From Bacteroidales bacterium (GTDB lineage: Bacteria; Bacteroidota; Bacteroidia; Bacteroidales; Paludibacteraceae): 8,166 nucleotides of DNA. Where the stretch lies: positions 1-8,166 of the forward strand of contig CAAGDU010000028.1 in the NCBI GenBank assembly GCA_900768725.1, given 5' to 3'. This document shows, in pieces, positions 6,276 to 8,166 of this stretch (its first letter is position 1; every line of letters starts with the position of its first letter). Both the position numbers and the translations under genes were made by a program. The notes below the pieces were generated by a model. That model saw only the letters and a program-made list of their open reading frames with translations. It made no database searches and was not told where the DNA came from.

Positions 6276-7568
6276 ATGAACTACCTTACTCCGGCGCAAG
6301 CCGTACAATTGGTTAAATCCGGCGATACCATCGTGGTGCAGGGCTCCACGTCTATCCCTATGGTGCTCCTGCGTGCGCTCACGGCACGCGCCGCCGAGCT
6401 GCGCGACGTGAAGATAATCAGCGGTTTCGGTGTGCATCCCGAGGACGCTCCCTACGCCAAACGCGAGTTGATAGACTCCTTCCGCGCCCTCAATATCTTT
6501 GTGCCGAACAACCTGCGCCGCGCCATGAAAGAGGGCGTGGCGGACACCATTCCGTGCTTCCTCGGCGAGGTACCGTCGCTCTTCCGCAGCGGCTTGGTAC
6601 CCGTGGATGTGGCGTTTCTCAACGTGAGCGAGCCCGATGAAGAGGGCTACTGCTCCTTCGGTATCTCTGCCGACATCGCCTTCTCCGGCGCAGAATGTGC
6701 CAAGACCATCATCGCGCAGGTGAACAAGTACATGCCACGTACCTTCGGCGACCCCGTCATCCACGTGAGCAAAATCACCGCTCTCTGCCGTGGTGATGAG
6801 CCTTTGGTGGAGGTGCCGACCCCCATCCCCTCAGAGGTGGACACGAAGATTGGCAACTTCATCGCCAACGAAATCCCCGATGGCGCCACCTTGCAGATAG
6901 GCGTGGGCGGCATACCCAACGCCGTCATCAACGCCCTACGCAACCACCAACACCTCGGCTTGCACACCGAAGCCATCACCGATGGCGTGCTCCCGCTTAT
7001 CGAAAAAGGTATCATCGACAACAGCCAAAAGAAGATTCTCCCGGGTAAGTCGGTCGGCAGCCTCGTCCTTGGCTCCAAGCACCTATACGACTATATCGAC
7101 GGCAACCGCGACTTCGTCATCCGCGATGTGGCATGGACCAACGACCCGCAAATCATCCGACAGAACCCACGCGCGATGGCAATCAACTCTGCCATCGAGG
7201 TGGACCTCACAGGACAAATTTGCGCCGACTCCATCGGCGAGACTATCATCTCCGGCGTGGGCGGGCAACACGACTTCATGTACGGCGCTGCCCTCTCGGA
7301 AGGCGGCAAGTGCTTCATCGCCCTGCCGAGTATGACCAACAAAGGGCAGTCGAAGATTGTGGCGCACCTCGCCCCAGGCGCGGGCGTAGTCACCACCCGC
7401 TTTCAGGCACAGTATATCGTAACCGAGCACGGCATTGCTTTCCTGCGCAACCTGCCGCTCGCCGACCGCGCGAAAGCCCTCATCCGCATTGCCGACCCAT
7501 CTGTGCGCGAAGACCTCGAGCGCGCCGCCGTCGCACGCTTCGGCATCGGATTCCTAAGGCTGAGATAA
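6276..7568 (+). CDS. Acetyl-CoA hydrolase/CoA-transferase family protein (4-hydroxybutyrate CoA-transferase-like)
   Basis: Moves CoA between carboxylic acids through a glutamyl-CoA thioester, or hydrolyses acyl-CoA; cytoplasmic. The 430 residues match the roughly 430-440-residue CoA-transferases such as 4-hydroxybutyrate or butyryl-CoA:acetate transferases. Visible signatures are the N-terminal V..GDTI..QGSTSIP, the glycine loop LQIGVGGIPNAV (206-217), GLHTEAITDGV with Glu232 as the likely catalytic glutamate, and GVGGQHDFMYGA (327-338), followed by MTNKGQSKIV and VTEHGIAFLRN. The family assignment is very secure. Acetate, succinate, butyrate or hydroxybutyrate specificity cannot be told apart here. 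The start lies 50 bp after the outer-membrane gene in an AT-rich leader with no Shine-Dalgarno. Co-transcription is possible but no functional link is evident. The C-terminal FGIGFLRLR looks unlike the usual ending and borders a GC-rich repeat element. Confidence 0.94.
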   Translation: MNYLTPAQAVQLVKSGDTIVVQGSTSIPMVLLRALTARAAELRDVKIISGFGVHPEDAPYAKRELIDSFRALNIFVPNNLRRAMKEGVADTIPCFLGEVPSLFRSGLVPVDVAFLNVSEPDEEGYCSFGISADIAFSGAECAKTIIAQVNKYMPRTFGDPVIHVSKITALCRGDEPLVEVPTPIPSEVDTKIGNFIANEIPDGATLQIGVGGIPNAVINALRNHQHLGLHTEAITDGVLPLIEKGIIDNSQKKILPGKSVGSLVLGSKHLYDYIDGNRDFVIRDVAWTNDPQIIRQNPRAMAINSAIEVDLTGQICADSIGETIISGVGGQHDFMYGAALSEGGKCFIALPSMTNKGQSKIVAHLAPGAGVVTTRFQAQYIVTEHGIAFLRNLPLADRAKALIRIADPSVREDLERAAVARFGIGFLRLR

Positions 7569-7583
7569 AGAATGTCCGGGTGC

Positions 7584-7632
7584 GCAGGCGTCCCCGCCTG
7601 CTACCACTGGGGACGCGGGTGTCTCGCCCGCG
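7584..7632. repeat. GC-rich double-hairpin element with an alternative central pairing
   Basis: The first hairpin is GCAGGCG (7584-7590) with CGCCTGC (7595-7601), loop TCCC. The second is CGCGGG (7614-7619) with CCCGCG (7627-7632), extended inward by a T-G wobble. In addition GCGTCCCC (7588-7595) is exactly complementary to GGGGACGC (7609-7616), a pairing that excludes both local hairpins. The element lies directly after the CoA-transferase stop and could terminate its transcript, but there is no T tract. Its look (paired GC palindromes in intergenic DNA) is that of a REP-like interspersed repeat, which is inferred. Confidence 0.65.
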
Positions 7633-7645
7633 GTTATCTCCCCCC

Positions 7646-7673
7646 CTAACCACTAACCCCTAACCACTAATAT
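7646..7673 (+). repeat. CTAACCM heptad array running into the endonuclease start
   Basis: Units begin at 7646, 7653, 7660 and 7667. The first and third are CTAACCA, the second CTAACCC, and the fourth (CTAATAT) merges into the ATG at 7672. TAA triplets at 7647, 7654, 7661 and 7668 put stops in all three frames. The period is the same 7 bp as in three other arrays of this window. No ribosome binding site is present. Confidence 0.7.
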
Positions 7674-8166
7674 GAAACACTTCCTTCCCTTCTTCTTCCT
7701 CCTCATCCCCCTGCTATTACAAGCCGAGGAAATGCCCGTCGGCTACTACAACGCCATTGACGGGACAAAAGACAGCGAACTAAAAGATAGTTTGCGGCTG
7801 ATTATCCGCCCTCATACGGTTATTCCTTATGGCACAGGTACAAATAGTACTTGGGGCGTGTTCTACTACTCCGACCAAGACGAGGAAGGCTACTGCATGG
7901 ATATGTATTGCGATAATTGGCAAAAATTCACCAAAGTAGGCGAGAAGGTTAGTGGCTGTAATATTGAACACTCCTTCGCTAAGTCGTGGTGGGGAGGAGC
8001 AGAGTATGACCAATACAAAGATTGCTACCATCTGAACCCTTCTAATAGTACAGCGAATAGTTCGCGTAGTAATTACCCTCCCGGAGTACCAACACAAGAT
8101 ATAAAGACAGGGAACACTGGCTCACTGCGTGTAGGGAAGGCTATCCACAATGTTATTCGTCCTGAC
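7672..8166 (+). CDS. Secreted endonuclease I family nuclease, N-terminal part (3' end outside window)
   Basis: Non-specific DNA/RNA endonuclease of the endonuclease I (EndA/Vvn-like) family, exported from the cytoplasm. The 165 residues present begin with a signal peptide (MKHFLPFFFLLIPLLLQA) and have no lipobox. The mature N-terminus, YYNAIDGTKDSELKDSLRLII, matches the family pattern YY..A.G..G..LK..L..II. The active-site block NIEHSFAKSWWGG carries the catalytic His and is followed by YHLNPSNSTANSSRSNYPPG, the usual metal-site and HL.P......NS.RSN region. The frame is still open at the window end; family members commonly continue for another 50-150 residues, and Bacteroidota versions may carry extra C-terminal domains that cannot be seen here. 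The probable role is digestion of extracellular nucleic acid for nutrients or biofilm remodelling. The ATG at 7672 is set by the signal peptide. Confidence 0.92.
   Translation, partial: MKHFLPFFFLLIPLLLQAEEMPVGYYNAIDGTKDSELKDSLRLIIRPHTVIPYGTGTNSTWGVFYYSDQDEEGYCMDMYCDNWQKFTKVGEKVSGCNIEHSFAKSWWGGAEYDQYKDCYHLNPSNSTANSSRSNYPPGVPTQDIKTGNTGSLRVGKAIHNVIRPD

Noticed and set aside
6102..6764. 220-codon open frame on the minus strand
   Set aside because: It spans the junction of two well-supported + strand genes and has no motif; a shadow frame.
7780..8097. 105-codon open frame on the minus strand
   Set aside because: Antisense to the endonuclease I gene, whose active-site motifs are unambiguous.

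Overview
This window most likely comes from a Bacteroidales bacterium (phylum Bacteroidota). The evidence is a large outer-membrane beta-barrel protein with an N-terminal carboxypeptidase-regulatory-like domain and a plug, a BspA-type leucine-rich-repeat remnant, a secreted endonuclease I, and start codons that lack a Shine-Dalgarno sequence. All recognisable genes lie on the + strand. Most coding DNA is moderately GC-rich, but about 2.34-3.29 kb is clearly richer in AT. The genus cannot be fixed from the sequence alone.

Layout. (1) 1-2333 is a tightly spaced trio: the C-terminal part of a short-chain dehydrogenase of the 17beta-HSD11/retinol-dehydrogenase-like type, a class-3-like aldehyde dehydrogenase, and a PaaI-like hotdog thioesterase. 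Together they look like a small operon that handles a lipophilic alcohol, aldehyde and acyl-thioester. The substrate is inferred. (2) 2393-2906 is a decayed BspA-like LRR protein. Its signal peptide and first repeats run into the protein's C-terminal tail in another reading frame. A strong hairpin terminator at 2936-2970 follows. (3) 2971-3288 is non-coding and holds a 33-bp perfect tandem duplication, followed by an inverted copy of the same 7-bp units. (4) 3289-6225 encodes a 978-residue outer-membrane barrel with a Met/Pro-rich tail and no SusD partner. (5) 6276-7568 encodes an acetyl-CoA hydrolase/CoA-transferase family enzyme. (6) 7584-7632 is a GC-rich double-hairpin element. (7) 7672-8166 is the N-terminal part of a secreted endonuclease I that continues past the window.

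The most unusual signal is non-coding. Four of the six start-codon regions visible here (genes at 430, 1827, 3289 and 7672) are preceded by short tandem repeats whose unit is always 7 bp although the unit sequences differ (AATTTTT; TTCYTKR-like; AATTATG and its inverse CATAATT; CTAACCM). Two of these arrays run directly into the ATG. I know of no described Bacteroidales element of this kind. The nearest analogy I can name is the heptanucleotide STRR sequences of heterocystous cyanobacteria. No database search or statistical test was possible here.
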